Of a DNA stretch of 39,276 nucleotides, positions 15,500 to 25,116 are shown piece after piece. The translations under genes and the position numbers were made by a program. Position 1 is the stretch's first letter; each line of letters starts with the position of its first letter. The notes below the pieces were generated by a model. The model was not told the DNA's origin. It made no database searches and saw only the letters and a program-made list of their open reading frames with translations. The stretch comes from Desulfonatronovibrio sp. GTDB taxonomy: Bacteria; Desulfobacterota; Desulfovibrionia; Desulfovibrionales; Desulfonatronovibrionaceae. The DNA lies in assembly GCA_003566455.1 (NCBI GenBank), contig PXDF01000121.1, positions 1 to 39,276 of the forward strand. Direction: 5' to 3'.

Positions 15500-15809
15500 G
15501 ATATTATCTCCTTAAAAAAAGTAAATTAAAAAAATATCCCTGAGATGAATTATAGTCAAGAATTAATTAAAGCGGAAACGGTTTGTGTTTATTGTTAAAT
15601 TTTTTTCAAATCAATGAGATCATAACTTATAATGAGCATGACCGGATTTTCCAGCAACAAGCTGAAATTCTGGTTTTGTGTTTCAAGAAGCCTATTTTAA
15701 CATCCTGATTTTCTGTCATCCGTCATCTGACCTCTGTGACTGTGAAATGACTTTTTTAAGTCACATCTGACCAGTTGATCTCATTATAAAATGCCACAAA
15801 CACAGCCAG
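15500..15809. other. AT-rich intergenic region upstream of rpmH
   Basis: No gene seen. On the minus strand a TATAAT (complement of 15549-15554) lies about 50 bases before the rpmH start and is a candidate -10; its -35 (TTCCGC) is poor. TGACTT/AAGTCA with a 4-base loop (near 15748-15763) is a small hairpin past gcvPB without a T tract. No DnaA boxes were found, although rpmH often lies near the origin. Confidence 0.35.
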
Positions 15810-17249
15810 TTACATGCACAACTGCATGTTTCTGGCAGCTAAAACTTCGTCAAGCCTGGAAACAGGTGTGTTCTGTGGGGATTTCCTGATTGTCTCCGGA
15901 TCCCTGTCAACCTTCATCAGAATATCCACAAGATCGTCAACAAAAACATCCAGGGTTTCCTTGCTTTCAGTTTCAGTTGGTTCCATCATAAGACATTCCT
16001 TGACAATAAGGGGAAAATAAACAGTGGGAGCGTAGTGTCCTCTATCCAGCAAGGCTTTGGCAATATCCACCGCCCGAACCCCTTTTTTGGCCTGCTCAAC
16101 CGCGGAAGCGACGAACTCATGCATACAGATTCTGTTATAGGGTATATGCAGATGCTGCTCTAATTTTTTTCTGAGGTAGTTCGCTGATAAAACAGCGTTT
16201 TCTGAGACCCGCAGCAGCCCTTCCCGGCCAAGGCGAAGAATATAGGCATAAGCCTTGAGCATTACTCCGAAGTTGCCATAAAAAGGGGCAATATATCCAA
16301 TGGAATCAGGATAAGCATAGTTTAAAAAGAACTGGCCGTCGTCCAGGCGGACCACCCTTGATATGGGCAGAAAGGGTTCAAGCTTTTTATTGACCCCAAC
16401 CGGACCCGATCCAGGGCCTCCGCTTCCGTGAGGAGTTCCGAATGTCTTGTGGAGATTGAGGTGGACAACATCAAAACCGGCCTCACCCGGCAGCATTCTG
16501 CCCAGAATTGCGTTGAGGTTGGCTCCGTCATAATAGAGAAGGCCGTCAACCGAATGAATCAGGTCCACAATCTCTGGCAGATGGCTTTCAAAAAGGCCCA
16601 GGGTGTTGGGGCAGGTCATCATGATACCCGCAACGCTGTTGTCCAGGACCTGTTTCAGCGCGGTCGGGTCTATAATTCCGTCTCTGGATTTAATGGTTAA
16701 CACATCATAACCGGCAATGGCCGCGGAGGACGGGTTTGTGCCGTGGGCTGAATCAGGGACAATAAGGGTGGTTTTTTTATTTTTCTTTTTGTTGTGGTAT
16801 GCTGCCATGAGCATGGCCCCGGTCAGCTCACCGTGAGCCCCGGCCATTGGTTGAAGCGTATAGGCTTCCATTCCGGTAATCCGGCAGAGAAGATCTTCCA
16901 GCTCATAAATCACCTGCAGCGCGCCCTGTGTATAAAGGCCGGCTCCCTTGAGCTGAGGAAGAAGCGGATGCAGGTCAGTAAATCCATTGAGAGACGCGAT
17001 CTGCTCCATGAACTTGGGGTTGTACTTCATGGTACATGAACCAAGGGGATAAAAATTTGAGTCTACGCCAAAGTTGCGTTTTGAAAGTCCGGTAAAGTGA
17101 CGGACAACATCCAGTTCCCCTACCCGGGGCAAGTCCGGGGGAGTCTTTCGGATTAATCCGCCGGGCAGAAAGTCTCGGGGATTTGCCAGGGATTCCAGCT
17201 GGTAAGGACTTAAACGTCCATTGATTGAGCGGTCAAAAATTGTTTTCAT
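15810..17249 (-). CDS. gcvPB: Glycine dehydrogenase (decarboxylating) subunit 2
   Basis: A 479-aa PLP-dependent subunit. GcvPA and GcvPB together form the P-protein that decarboxylates glycine and loads the aminomethyl group on lipoyl-GcvH. Visible are LGSCTMKYNPK, LHPLLPQLKGAGLYTQG, DSAHGTNPSSAAIAGY, and the PLP-lysine segment NLHKTFGTPHGSGGPGSGPVG. Length is typical for the split form. ATG 17249 (MKTIFDRSINGRLSPY) has AAGG 9 bases upstream; a longer frame adds 19 residues unlike the family and enters the spacer repeats. It is the last gene of the gcvH-gcvPA-gcvPB unit, 114 bases after gcvPA. No gcvT or lpd is in the window. Confidence 0.96.
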   Translation of the reverse strand: MKTIFDRSINGRLSPYQLESLANPRDFLPGGLIRKTPPDLPRVGELDVVRHFTGLSKRNFGVDSNFYPLGSCTMKYNPKFMEQIASLNGFTDLHPLLPQLKGAGLYTQGALQVIYELEDLLCRITGMEAYTLQPMAGAHGELTGAMLMAAYHNKKKNKKTTLIVPDSAHGTNPSSAAIAGYDVLTIKSRDGIIDPTALKQVLDNSVAGIMMTCPNTLGLFESHLPEIVDLIHSVDGLLYYDGANLNAILGRMLPGEAGFDVVHLNLHKTFGTPHGSGGPGSGPVGVNKKLEPFLPISRVVRLDDGQFFLNYAYPDSIGYIAPFYGNFGVMLKAYAYILRLGREGLLRVSENAVLSANYLRKKLEQHLHIPYNRICMHEFVASAVEQAKKGVRAVDIAKALLDRGHYAPTVYFPLIVKECLMMEPTETESKETLDVFVDDLVDILMKVDRDPETIRKSPQNTPVSRLDEVLAARNMQLCM

Positions 17250-17284
17250 CTGGATAGCCTTACAATTATAAAGTTCAATGCCTG

Positions 17285-17345
17285 CCACGCGTGTGGCGTG
17301 GTTCAATCACGCGAAGCGCGTGACGAAGCGCGTGACGAAGCGCGT
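17285..17345. repeat. Hairpin plus 12-bp tandem repeats in the gcvPA-gcvPB spacer
   Basis: CCACGC/GCGTGG hairpin (17285-17290/17296-17301) followed by 2.75 copies of GAAGCGCGTGAC (17313-17345). On the minus strand it lies in the intercistronic mRNA. Confidence 0.85.
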
Positions 17346-17363
17346 TCAAGGTTCAGGGATAAA

Positions 17364-18701
17364 TTACCCTTCAATAATGCCCCGGATGAGTTCCGACAGG
17401 ATGCCGATGTCCTGTTTGCTGATTTTTTCAGTGCAGGCCATGAGCAGGCAATTATCCATGCCAGGATAGTATCTTCCGAGGGGGAAGCCAGGAACAAAGT
17501 TTTTCTGTACAAGCTCACCAATCAGGTCATAAGCGCTTACGGGCAAAGTCAGGGCGAATTCATTTCCAAAGGGTGAATTGTTCAGCAGCCTGACTCCATC
17601 AATGTCTGTCAGTTTCTTGGCCGCGTAATGGGCCAGGTCCATACTTTTCAATGCCACCCCCTGCAGTCCTGACGGACCCATAAGGCAAATATAGGCCAGG
17701 GCCTGCAAAGCGCACAGGCTTTGGTTGGAACAGATGTTGGAGGTGGCTTTTTCCCGGCGGATGTGCTGCTCTCTGGCCTGAAGGGTCAGGACAAAGCCGT
17801 CCCTTCCCTCTGAGTCTTTGGTCTTGCCCACGATCCTTCCGGGCATTTGTCTTATAAGATGTCTGGCACAGGTCATTACACCAAGATAAGGACCGCCAAA
17901 GTTCAACGGAAGGCCAAGGGACTGTCCTTCAGCAACGGCAATATCAGCACCCATTTCCCCTGGGGTTTTTAATACGCTTTGCATTACTGGATAAACAGAG
18001 GCAATGGATACTATGCCCAGCTTATGACAATGGGCAAAGATTTCAGTGTAATCAAGAATATTTCCAAAAAAGTTGGGGTTTTGAACAATCAGGGCCGCGC
18101 AATTCTCATCCAGAACATCCATCAGGTTTTCCATCATTGGAAGACCCTGTAAATGGTCGATTACCTTAAGCTCCAGACGCAGGTTTTTGGTATAGCACTT
18201 GAGCATATGCTGATAAATAGGGCTTAAGTCGCCGGAGATGATGATCTTTCTGCGTTTGATGTGTCTGACAGCCATCATCATGGCTTCATAGATGGCAGTG
18301 CCCCCGTCGTAGACAGAAGCATTGGCGTATTCCATGTCAAAAAGTCTGCACATGGCGCTCTGGTATTCAAAAAGGGCCTGCAGACTCCCCTGGGATGCCT
18401 CAGCCTGGTAGGGTGTATAGGCTGTGTAAAATTCAGATCTGGAAATCATGGCCGGGGCAGCGGCCGGGATATAATGATCGTAAAATCCGGCTCCCAGGAA
18501 GCTTTTCAACCCTGTGCTGTTGCGGGATGATAATTGTCTGAGGAAACCGGTGACTTCCATTTCACTTTTGCCCGGAGGCAGGTCAAAGCTTCTGGGTTTC
18601 AAGTGGTCTGGAATATCCTGAAAAAGATCATCCATTGACCCAAGGCCGATGATCTCGAGCATTTGTTTCTGCTGTTCCGGTGTATGAGGTATGTATGGCA
18701 T
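17364..18701 (-). CDS. gcvPA: Glycine dehydrogenase (decarboxylating) subunit 1
   Basis: A 445-aa fold-type I PLP-family protein, the non-catalytic-lysine half of the split P-protein. Hallmarks are PYIPHTPEQQKQMLE at the start, FLGAGFYDHYIPAAAP, EFYTAYTPYQAEASQG, DGGTAIYEA, NFGGPYLGVM, and LTLQAREQHIRREKATSNIC. The start at ATG 18701 fits the usual MxYIPHT beginning, although no good ribosome-binding site precedes it. It lies 180 bases after gcvH, a gap filled by a long palindrome that is unusual inside this operon. Confidence 0.96.
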   Translation of the reverse strand: MPYIPHTPEQQKQMLEIIGLGSMDDLFQDIPDHLKPRSFDLPPGKSEMEVTGFLRQLSSRNSTGLKSFLGAGFYDHYIPAAAPAMISRSEFYTAYTPYQAEASQGSLQALFEYQSAMCRLFDMEYANASVYDGGTAIYEAMMMAVRHIKRRKIIISGDLSPIYQHMLKCYTKNLRLELKVIDHLQGLPMMENLMDVLDENCAALIVQNPNFFGNILDYTEIFAHCHKLGIVSIASVYPVMQSVLKTPGEMGADIAVAEGQSLGLPLNFGGPYLGVMTCARHLIRQMPGRIVGKTKDSEGRDGFVLTLQAREQHIRREKATSNICSNQSLCALQALAYICLMGPSGLQGVALKSMDLAHYAAKKLTDIDGVRLLNNSPFGNEFALTLPVSAYDLIGELVQKNFVPGFPLGRYYPGMDNCLLMACTEKISKQDIGILSELIRGIIEG

Positions 18702-18773
18702 TTCAATTACTGGTTTTAAAAAGTTTACATATCTGAAAAAAAATTGTTTAGTAAAATTATTGACTGTCTCCAA

Positions 18774-18863
18774 TCATTGCCACGCCCGGCACCCACTTGG
18801 GTTAATACTATCTTGGCCTATGTCATTATGGACATCTCAAGTGGGTGCCGGGCGTGGCAATGA
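18774..18863. repeat. Perfect 26-bp inverted repeat (REP/MITE-like) between gcvH and gcvPA
   Basis: Arms 18774-18799 and 18838-18863 are exact reverse complements (outer end TCATTGCCACGCCCGGCACC). The 38-base loop contains a minor ATGTC/GACAT hairpin. Confidence 0.93.
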
Positions 18864-18881
18864 CATAAAAAATCGCTCAAT

Positions 18882-19253
18882 TTAGCTGTCCACCAGTTGA
18901 GAGTACTGGTCCGGACTCAGCAGGCCGGTGACGGGTTCTGTAGTTTTGATCTTCGTGATCCAGCCCTTGCCGTAAGGATCATGGTTGATAAGTTCCGGAG
19001 CCGTTTCCAGATCAAGATTTACTTCCACCACTTCGCCTGAAACCGGAGCGTAAATCTCACTGGCCGCCTTGACTGACTCAACAACTCCCATTTCTTCTCC
19101 CTGTTCCAGTATTCTGCCTACTTCGGGCAACTCCACAAAAGTGATGTCTCCCAGCTGCTCCTGCGCGAAAAAAGTTATTCCTGTCAGGACTGAATTCTCC
19201 AGGACTTTCACCCATTCGTGCGACTTGGTGTATAACAGGTCTTGAGGTATCAT
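18882..19253 (-). CDS. gcvH: Glycine cleavage system H protein
   Basis: A 123-aa lipoyl-carrier protein of normal length. The fold markers are YTKSHEWVKV, GITFFAQEQLGDITFVELP, then ESVKAASEIYAPVSG with the lipoylated lysine (Lys62), and the terminal GWITKIK. It shuttles the aminomethyl group from GcvPAB to GcvT. GGAGG lies 10 bases before the ATG. It heads the gcvH-gcvPA-gcvPB operon and is divergent from the ABC-F gene. The 168-base spacer shows no recognisable glycine riboswitch. Confidence 0.96.
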   Translation of the reverse strand: MIPQDLLYTKSHEWVKVLENSVLTGITFFAQEQLGDITFVELPEVGRILEQGEEMGVVESVKAASEIYAPVSGEVVEVNLDLETAPELINHDPYGKGWITKIKTTEPVTGLLSPDQYSQLVDS

Positions 19254-19372
19254 GCTTATTTTCCTCCGGATTTATTGCTCTTGAAATAAGTTCATCACTC
19301 TACATTGAGGCGGATAAAAAAACAATGACCAACTATGACCCAAAACTGGGACTAATTGATTTTAATGCTGAC

Positions 19373-19400
19373 TTGAACTATGTTATCCATTAACTTTATA
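19373..19400 (+). promoter_or_regulatory. Possible sigma-70 promoter of the ABC-F gene
   Basis: TTGAAC (19373-19378), a 16-base spacer and TTTATA (19395-19400) lie about 21 bases before the TTG start. Confidence 0.3.
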
Positions 19401-19421
19401 GGGATTGAAGGCTGGTGAAGA

Positions 19422-21428
19422 TTGAAAATTAACGTCAATAATATTTCCAAAAGCTATAGCGGAGAAGATCTGTTTAAGGATCTCAGCTTTGAGGTTAATC
19501 AGGGCGACCGCCTGGCAGTGACAGGGCCCAATGGCTGCGGCAAGAGCACTTTGCTTGAAATGATCGCCGGATTGACAGACCCTGACACCGGAAGCATCAA
19601 CAGTCCAAAGGGGGTCAGGACCGGCTACGTGTCCCAGAACCTGCGCCAGGAGGACCTTGATGCCGGTCTTGTTGAGTATGTGCTTGATGTATTGCCGGAT
19701 TGGGGTGATTTCTGGCGCCTATGGAGAAGGGCGGTTGCTGAGGGCGACAATCAACAGATGGTCAGATTGTCTCACAGGCAGGCCGAAATGGAGGAAAGCT
19801 ACGGATACAATCCAGGGTACATGGCCCAAAAGATCTTAACCGGCCTTGGTTTTACAAAGGTCAGTTTCAATCGTTCTCTAAGGCTGTTGTCCGGGGGATG
19901 GAGAGAAAGGGCCAGGTTGTCCAGAGTACTTCTGCAGGGAGCCGACTTGCTGATCCTGGACGAGCCCACCAATCATCTGGATATGGAGGCTGTTTTATGG
20001 CTGGAGGATTATCTGTTGAATTTTTCAGGCATCCTTATCCTGGTGGTTCATGATCGTTATTTTCTGGATAAGGTGGCCACCCATATTCTTCATCTAGGAT
20101 TTGATAAGCCCTATTATCGACATGGTAACTACAGTTCTTTCAGCAAATGGCACGAACAAAGAGAGCTTCTCAAGGAAAGGGAAAGAGACAAGGCTTATGC
20201 TCAGATAAACCACCTCAAAGGTTTTGTTGACCGTTTCAGGTATAAAGCCACCAAGGCCAGGCAAGCCCAGGCCAGACTGGTCCGCATGGAAAAGCTTGCC
20301 AACAGGGTAAGCGATTTTGCGGCGGACCAGAAAAATAAAGTTTTAAATTTTTCCTGGCCAAAGCCCAGAAAATCCAGCCGGGTGGCTATTACTTGTGCTG
20401 ACATGCATTTTGCGCATCCTGGCAGTGACGATTTGTTCAGAGGCCTGAATTTTCAGCTTTTTGACAAACAGAAGATTGCCCTCATGGGGCCCAATGGTTC
20501 GGGCAAATCCACACTTTTTAAGCTGATCATGGAAAAACTGTCACCTGAAACCGGATATTTAAAGCTCGGACAAAACACGTATCCTGCATATTTCACTCAG
20601 CATCAGACCGAAACCCTGGTATTGGAAAACACAGTCATTGCCGAACTGAGAAGGCTTTGTACAGACAACCCCACAGAAGAAGAAATCCGCTCAGTCCTGG
20701 GTCTTTTTATGCTTGATGAATCCTTTTGGGACAGAAAGGTCATCAGCCTGAGCGGAGGGGAAAAATCAAGGCTGATCCTGGCTTCCCTTTTTCTGACCAG
20801 GGCCAATCTGCTGCTTCTTGATGAGCCTACCAACCATCTGGACATGGAGAGCAGGGAAGCCCTGATTGCCGCTTTAAAGGATTTTTCAGGCGCGGTTTTT
20901 ATAATCGCGCATGATCGGTTTTTGCTGGCCGAAGTCGCTGATGAAGTCTGGTCTCTGGATAACTGCGAAATAGTTCAGCATGGGGTAAAATTTAATGAGT
21001 ATTATCAGGATTATCTAAAAAAGCCCTTTGAATACACAGAGTATGTTGATCATGGTTCTGGACAGAACAAGAAAAACGGATGCCCGCAAAAGCAAAGGCG
21101 GAGACAGGAAGCTCAGTTCAGGAATAAGATTTATCAGCTTCTCAAACCATTAAAAGATGAATTTGAGCAAAAGGAATCCAGGCTGGAGCAGTCTTTGAAA
21201 AGGCAGGAAGAGGTTGAGTCCATAATGGCCCTTCCGGAAACTTATCAATCACCTGAAGTTTTCAAACAACTTAACCTGGAGTATCAGGGACTTGTTAATG
21301 AAAACGAGGAGCTAATGATCAGACTGGAGGAATTGGAGCGCGATATTGCTGGACTTGAAGCGCGTAAATTGAGAATAGACGGCCAAGATCAGCCATCTTC
21401 CGTCAAAAGCCTGATACCTGACAATTGA
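19422..21428 (+). CDS. ABC-F family ATPase (YheS/Uup type)
   Basis: A 668-aa protein with two ABC domains and no membrane segments, the ABC-F arrangement. ABC-F proteins bind the ribosomal E site and relieve stalled translation or give antibiotic resistance. Domain 1: [31 protein letters not shown]. Inter-domain linker: [17 protein letters not shown], as in the ABC-transport extension. Domain 2: [33 protein letters not shown]-terminal charged coiled coil from about residue 555 ([31 protein letters not shown]) suits the Uup/YheS subgroup. The start codon is TTG 19422; the family's first strand ([11 protein letters not shown]) begins immediately. It is followed closely by mutT and gspE. Confidence 0.93.
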   Translation: MKINVNNISKSYSGEDLFKDLSFEVNQGDRLAVTGPNGCGKSTLLEMIAGLTDPDTGSINSPKGVRTGYVSQNLRQEDLDAGLVEYVLDVLPDWGDFWRLWRRAVAEGDNQQMVRLSHRQAEMEESYGYNPGYMAQKILTGLGFTKVSFNRSLRLLSGGWRERARLSRVLLQGADLLILDEPTNHLDMEAVLWLEDYLLNFSGILILVVHDRYFLDKVATHILHLGFDKPYYRHGNYSSFSKWHEQRELLKERERDKAYAQINHLKGFVDRFRYKATKARQAQARLVRMEKLANRVSDFAADQKNKVLNFSWPKPRKSSRVAITCADMHFAHPGSDDLFRGLNFQLFDKQKIALMGPNGSGKSTLFKLIMEKLSPETGYLKLGQNTYPAYFTQHQTETLVLENTVIAELRRLCTDNPTEEEIRSVLGLFMLDESFWDRKVISLSGGEKSRLILASLFLTRANLLLLDEPTNHLDMESREALIAALKDFSGAVFIIAHDRFLLAEVADEVWSLDNCEIVQHGVKFNEYYQDYLKKPFEYTEYVDHGSGQNKKNGCPQKQRRRQEAQFRNKIYQLLKPLKDEFEQKESRLEQSLKRQEEVESIMALPETYQSPEVFKQLNLEYQGLVNENEELMIRLEELERDIAGLEARKLRIDGQDQPSSVKSLIPDN

Positions 21429-21447
21429 ATCAAGAATAACAGACAAT

Positions 21448-21840
21448 ATGAAATGGACAAAAGTGGCTGCCGGAATCGTGTTTAGAGAGGGGCTGGTCCT
21501 GGCAGTGAAAAGGCCACAGGGAAAAGTCCTGGCCGGGTTCTGGGAGTTTCCCGGGGGCAAGGCTGAACCCGGGGAATCCGTTGAAAAAGCACTGATCAGA
21601 GAGCTTGAAGAAGAACTGGGAATAATTCCTACAGATTTCCGGTTGTGGACAAGGGTCAAAAAAAGTTATGGCCACGTTAACGCGCATGTTCATTTTTATT
21701 TAATATTCAGGTTTGAGGGGATTATATCACCCTGGGAAAACCAGGAAATCGCCTGGATCCATCCGGGGAAGGCTATAAAAACGAATTTTTTGGAAGCTGA
21801 CCAGAAAATTTTAGAAAAGTTGTCATTTGCTTATGAATGA
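21448..21840 (+). CDS. NUDIX hydrolase, MutT-type (8-oxo-dGTP diphosphatase-like)
   Basis: A 130-aa MutT-like protein. The complete Nudix box is visible at residues 37-59 (Gly37, Glu43, Arg51-Glu52-Leu53, Glu55-Glu56, Gly58). Also typical is the WEFPGGK lead-in and [18 protein letters not shown] at the N-terminus. Likely job: sanitising oxidised nucleotides, as for MutT; related activities cannot be excluded. It starts 19 bases after the ABC-F stop and overlaps gspE by 8 bases (stop 21838-21840, gspE ATG 21833), so the three genes probably form one transcript. Confidence 0.9.
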   Translation: MKWTKVAAGIVFREGLVLAVKRPQGKVLAGFWEFPGGKAEPGESVEKALIRELEEELGIIPTDFRLWTRVKKSYGHVNAHVHFYLIFRFEGIISPWENQEIAWIHPGKAIKTNFLEADQKILEKLSFAYE

Positions 21841-23530
21841 ATTTTCTCCTGCTGGAAAGCTGGTCCAATGGGCGGGCCTCGATGATCGTCAGATCAAGAT
21901 TGTTCAAGAGGAGCAGTCCAGGCAAAAGGTCGATTTTGCCAGAGCAGCCTTATCGGTCAAAGTCATCACCCAGGAGCAGTACCGGGATTTCATGGCCCAG
22001 ACTCTCGGGTTGCCTGTGGTTGAACCAGGCGCCCTGAATATACCTGAACAGGTCATGGAAGTTCTGGAAAGGGCAAAATGGGATAAATACCAGGCAACGC
22101 CCTTTTATATTCTTGATAAAAAGCTTTTTCTGGCCTGTTTTGAGCCCGACAACATCACCGCCCTGGACGATATTCGCTTTATGACCGGACTTGAGCCGGT
22201 TGTACACCTGGCAACAAAATCCTCCATCACCAGAGCCATTGAAAAGTTCAGAGACAGAACCAGCGAAAGTTTTGAAGACCTTCTGGCTGACATGGCAACA
22301 AAGGACACGTCTGTGTCTGGAATCAGTGTTGAAAAGGATGACGCTTCAACGCTTGAGGCAGCTTCCCAGGCCCCGGTGGTCAAGATGGTCAATTTGATCA
22401 TAATGGAAGCCCTTAATAAAAAAGCTTCAGATATTCATATTGAACCTTATGAACAGGATTTCAGGGTCAGGATGCGTTTGGACGGGATGCTCAGGGAGAT
22501 GATGCGGCCCCCCATGTCCATGAAAAACTCCATTATTTCCAGGCTGAAAATTATGGCTCAGCTTAACATCGCGGAAAAGCGCGTTCCCCAGGACGGCAGG
22601 GTCAAGGTCCGCACTCCGGGAGGGAGTGATGTTGAGTTTCGTGTATCTGTCCTGCCAACTCTTTTCGGTGAAAAAGTTGTCATGAGGTTGCTGGATAAGT
22701 CTGTTCTCCAGGTGGACATGATCAGACTGGGGCTGGAGGAAAGCTCTTTTACTGCCTTTGAAACAGCCATTAGAAAGCCTTACGGCATGGTCCTGGTAAC
22801 AGGACCTACTGGATCGGGAAAAACAACCTCGCTTTACTCGGCCATAATGGAGCTGAACATGGAGGGAATTAATATATCCACGGCTGAAGATCCTGTGGAG
22901 TTCAGCCTTAAAGGGGTTAATCAGGTCCAGGTCATGGAGGAGGTGGGCCTGACCTTTGCCTCTGCCCTTCGTTCTTTTTTGCGCCAGGATCCGGACATCA
23001 TTCTGGTGGGTGAAATAAGAGACCTGGAAACAGCCGAGATAGGAGTCAAGGCATCCCTGACCGGACACCTTGTCCTGGCCACCCTCCATACCAACGACGC
23101 GGCCTCTTCCCTGACCAGGCTGGTGAACATGGGCGTTGATGGTTTTCTGGTGGCATCGGCGGTAAACGCAATCATGTCCCAGCGTCTGGTCAGAAAATTA
23201 TGTCCGGCGTGTAAAGTTCCGGATGATATAGAAGAAGCAGTGCTGCGGAAAATGGGTATGCCTGAGGAAGAGATAAGTTCCGCCGGGATATTTAAGGCCC
23301 ATGGATGTCATGAGTGCAATGAAACAGGCTATCGAGGAAGAACCGGGCTGTATGAAGTTCTCAGCGTAACCCCAAAAATTCAGGAGCAGATCCTCGAGGG
23401 TTCAAGAGAACATGTGCTGAGAAGAACAGCCATTGAAGAAGGAATGATCACCATTCGCAGGAGCGGGCTCATGAAGTTGGCCCAGGGTATTACCTCTGCA
23501 AGTGAAGTCTTGAGAACAACCAATGTCTGA
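21833..23530 (+). CDS. Type II secretion/type IV pilus assembly ATPase (GspE/PilB family)
   Basis: A 565-aa cytoplasmic hexameric ATPase. Residues 1-150 are a T2SSE-N-type domain ([20 protein letters not shown]). The N2 domain has [20 protein letters not shown], and Walker A is [17 protein letters not shown]. The Asp box and Walker B region include [17 protein letters not shown] and [20 protein letters not shown], and the His box is ATLHTNDA. A four-cysteine zinc module (CPAC ... CHEC) near residues 460-490 is typical for GspE/PilB. Its partner gspF follows after 332 bases. No pilin, secretin or GspG is in the window, so pilus and secretion roles cannot be told apart. Confidence 0.93.
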   Translation: MNEFSPAGKLVQWAGLDDRQIKIVQEEQSRQKVDFARAALSVKVITQEQYRDFMAQTLGLPVVEPGALNIPEQVMEVLERAKWDKYQATPFYILDKKLFLACFEPDNITALDDIRFMTGLEPVVHLATKSSITRAIEKFRDRTSESFEDLLADMATKDTSVSGISVEKDDASTLEAASQAPVVKMVNLIIMEALNKKASDIHIEPYEQDFRVRMRLDGMLREMMRPPMSMKNSIISRLKIMAQLNIAEKRVPQDGRVKVRTPGGSDVEFRVSVLPTLFGEKVVMRLLDKSVLQVDMIRLGLEESSFTAFETAIRKPYGMVLVTGPTGSGKTTSLYSAIMELNMEGINISTAEDPVEFSLKGVNQVQVMEEVGLTFASALRSFLRQDPDIILVGEIRDLETAEIGVKASLTGHLVLATLHTNDAASSLTRLVNMGVDGFLVASAVNAIMSQRLVRKLCPACKVPDDIEEAVLRKMGMPEEEISSAGIFKAHGCHECNETGYRGRTGLYEVLSVTPKIQEQILEGSREHVLRRTAIEEGMITIRRSGLMKLAQGITSASEVLRTTNV

Positions 23531-23862
23531 AAAGCGATTACTTCCTTTAAAAGCTACATTAACACATTGAATGTTTTTTCAAAAGCCTGTTCACCATATT
23601 TTTTCACATGCCCCGCTTCCGGTCCGGGGTTTTCTAACCTTTGCCAAAGGGGGATACTTGCCCCCTCCGGACTCCTGAATTCTTGGTATATGGGATCTTT
23701 TTGCTTTTATAAAATATTTTGTTTACGGATAACAAAACCTGTATCCCGGTCCGGGTTCCCCCTTTTGGTGTGAATAAGAAGACATTCAGACCTTTCGCTC
23801 TTGGCATGCGAAAAACATGGTGAACAGAAAACCACGGCTAAAGTCGAAGCCCATATTAGATC
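23531..23862. other. 332-base spacer with several GC hairpins between gspE-type and gspF-type genes
   Basis: No credible gene. CCCCG/CGGGG (23611-23629) is followed by TTTTCT and could end gspE transcription. A second hairpin, AGGGGG/CCCCCT, spans 23648-23666. The decamer CCGGTCCGGG occurs twice (23619-23628 and 23746-23755). The downstream gene may have its own promoter here. Confidence 0.5.
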
Positions 23863-25065
23863 ATGCCCATATTCATATATAAAGCCAGGAGCAGGTCAGG
23901 CAGGAGAATCAAGGGTGATCTTGACGCCTCCAGCCTGGACATGGCCGAAAAAGTCCTCAAAAGAAAAGGGCTCTCAGAAATAAGGGTCAAGCCCAGGCCC
24001 AAAGACATTCTTGAAGGCACCTTTCTTGAGGGCAGGGTCAGTCCAAGGGATATGGTGGTTTTCAGCAGGCAGTTTTCCACCATGATCAATGCCGGGGTAC
24101 CCATCCTGCAATCACTTGAGGTCATGTGTGAACAGACTGAAAACAGCATGCTCAGGCGCAAGCTTTATGAGATCAAAAACGATATTGAAGGTGGAGCATC
24201 ACTCTATGAAAGCATAAGAAAACACAGGGATATATTTGACGATCTCTATACGAATATGGTGGATGCCGGAGAGACAGGCGGGGTCCTGGACGTGGTTCTT
24301 GAGCGCCTTGCCCTTTATATTGAAAAGGCGGCCAAACTCAGAGCCAAAGTCAAAAGCGCCATGATTTATCCCGGGGTCATCATCGCGGTATCACTGGCTG
24401 TTATCTCAATTATCCTGATTTTTGTTATTCCCAGCTTTGAACAGATGTTTGCTGATCTTGGGGGCGCCCTTCCAGTTCCAACCCAGATAGTCATTGATAT
24501 GAGCCGGTTCTTTCAAGACAGCGTCCTGTATATTATTGCAGCCTTAATAGCCGCGGTTATGGCTTTCAGGCTGATTTACCGCAGGGAAAGGGTAAAAACC
24601 CTGGTTGACAACTGGGTCTTGTTTCTTCCTGTAGCAGGACCTTTGCTGCGCAAAGTGGCCGTGGCCAGGTTCAGCCGCACTTTGAGCACAATGATTTCAT
24701 CGGGTGTGCCAATCCTGAGGGCCCTGGATATTGTTTCCAGGACATCGGGCAACAAGGCTCTGGAACTGGGAGTCATTGAAGCCGGAAAAAGCATCTCCGA
24801 GGGACAGACCCTGGCCGAACCCCTGGATGAAACCGGAATATTTCCTCCCATGGTCATCCATATGATTTCCATTGGCGAAGCTACAGGCGCACTGGACACC
24901 ATGCTCGAAAAGATAGCAGACTTTTATGATGACGAAGTTGATGTGGCGGTTGAAACTTTGACCTCTCTCATTGAACCCATTATGATTGCAGTTCTTGGAG
25001 TAATTGTGGGCGGGTTGGTTGTCAGCATGTATCTCCCGGTTTTTCAGCTTGGGGATGTTATGTGA
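23863..25065 (+). CDS. Type II secretion/type IV pilus inner-membrane platform protein (GspF/PilC family)
   Basis: A 400-aa protein of normal length with the two-repeat GspF layout. The N-terminal cytoplasmic part (FIYKARSRSGRRIKGDLDA) is followed by repeat 1 (FSRQFSTMINAGVPILQSLE, NMVDAGETGGVLDVVLERLA). Membrane segment about 168-190 is IIAVSLAVISIILIFVIPSF, with a second near 220-238. Repeat 2 has FSRTLSTMISSGVPILRALD and SIGEATGALDTMLEKIADFY, and the last segment is IEPIMIAVLGVIVGGLVVSM. It docks the GspE/PilB ATPase and the pseudopilus. The ATG has only a weak ribosome-binding site. Confidence 0.93.
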   Translation: MPIFIYKARSRSGRRIKGDLDASSLDMAEKVLKRKGLSEIRVKPRPKDILEGTFLEGRVSPRDMVVFSRQFSTMINAGVPILQSLEVMCEQTENSMLRRKLYEIKNDIEGGASLYESIRKHRDIFDDLYTNMVDAGETGGVLDVVLERLALYIEKAAKLRAKVKSAMIYPGVIIAVSLAVISIILIFVIPSFEQMFADLGGALPVPTQIVIDMSRFFQDSVLYIIAALIAAVMAFRLIYRRERVKTLVDNWVLFLPVAGPLLRKVAVARFSRTLSTMISSGVPILRALDIVSRTSGNKALELGVIEAGKSISEGQTLAEPLDETGIFPPMVIHMISIGEATGALDTMLEKIADFYDDEVDVAVETLTSLIEPIMIAVLGVIVGGLVVSMYLPVFQLGDVM

Positions 25066-25116
25066 TAAACATATTTGTGTTGATACAGATGGGAGATACT
25101 TAAATGATCAAGGAGC

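Noticed and set aside
15500-15809. Possible replication origin near rpmH
   Set aside because: AT-rich, but no DnaA-box-like TTATCCACA sequences or arrays were found and dnaA is not present.
19254-19421. Possible glycine riboswitch upstream of gcvH
   Set aside because: The 168-base spacer shows neither the conserved core segments nor convincing paired stems of a glycine aptamer.
23567-23773. Plus-strand frame of 68 codons in the gspE-gspF spacer
   Set aside because: It covers GC hairpins and a duplicated decamer, with no domain pattern and no ribosome-binding site.
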